64,000 nt of DNA from Lethocerus indicus. Its lineage: Eukaryota > Arthropoda > Insecta > Hemiptera > Belostomatidae. Under the pieces are notes generated by a model. That model was not told where the DNA came from. It worked only from the letters and a program-made list of their open reading frames with translations, and did not search any database. Positions 63,601-64,000 of the stretch are shown one piece after another (positions within the stretch are counted from its first letter, which is position 1; every line of letters begins with the position of its first letter). The DNA lies in NCBI GenBank assembly GCA_019843655.1, contig JACDQD010000002.1, positions 3,234,585-3,298,584 on the forward strand. The letters run 5' to 3'. The position numbers and the translations under genes are program-made.

Positions 63601-64000
63601 CATACCTACTTCTAGTTTGAAATTTAAATTCAACTTCCCAGCAATTAGTAACTATCAACTTCCAAAAGTGTGGAGAACAATTATTAGAATTTAAATGAGT
63701 TAAAAACGCCTTTAACAGAAATAACTCTGTGTTGGTGCTTGAAGTTTATTTTCCTGTACTGGTTAATATTCAACTGACCCCGGATTCGACACGTGTTAAT
63801 GTTATTTAACTCCAGAATATTGATTTGGTGATTTAGTTTTTATTTTAGAATTACATCAAGTTTGTTTTAATTCCGTATGTAGCAATATTAATTATGTATA
63901 CGAAGAAATGTCTGCTAGGCTATTAATTGGGATTCAATTTACGGTCGCGATCCCAGTTAGTGAATTTTATCCCCACACGGAAGGGGAATAGATAATTTGA
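60664..64000. other. Gene-less stretch
   Basis: No exon could be linked to the candidate at 60545. It holds a (GA)n run at 62356, a C-rich stretch near 62500-62515, and GC-richer patches near 61200-61400 and 63240-63350 without recognisable coding. It is probably intron or intergenic DNA. Confidence 0.4.
62356..62378 (+). repeat. (GA)n microsatellite
   Basis: About 11-12 GA units following a G run. Confidence 0.85.

Overview
The window looks like a gene-poor stretch of an arthropod nuclear genome, most likely an insect. The signs are a spliced metazoan complex I gene with a short 88-base intron, two dead 3' ends of Jockey-clade LINEs, microsatellites and long homopolymers, many intact CpG dinucleotides, and no bacterial-style gene packing. 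The species cannot be fixed from sequence alone.

Only one gene is identified with confidence: NDUFA12 (ND-B17.2), a complex I accessory subunit, on the minus strand at about 3278-3995. Its last three coding exons rebuild cleanly through GT..AG junctions. The exon for the conserved N-terminus is not found. A Jockey 3' end at 4285-4786 lies just upstream, followed by a G-quadruplex-type G-rich block and a compact multi-hairpin sequence (4991-5122).

From 16771 to 18570 there is a nested repeat complex. Two copies of a roughly 400-base repeat flank a second Jockey 3' end. The second repeat copy is interrupted by a 0.42-kb foldback element with arms of about 140-155 bases. The first copy acts as an empty-site reference for that insertion. 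One arm carries a hammerhead-like CTGAAGA...GAAAC core that is cleanly missing from the other arm. Related pieces of the same motif lie at 10229, 22087 and 45618.

At 18590-19400 a CpG-rich block ends in a strong splice donor and looks like a promoter with a non-coding first exon. The remaining ~44 kb is AT-rich sequence with GC-richer islands, homeodomain-type TAATTA words and simple repeats. It contains a handful of exon-like open segments (27789, 29805, 36079, 47986, 60545), given here as candidates only. The layout suits intergenic or long-intron DNA. No operon, CRISPR array, complete transposon or convincing novel system was found. The foldback with its one-sided ribozyme-like core is the most interesting object.
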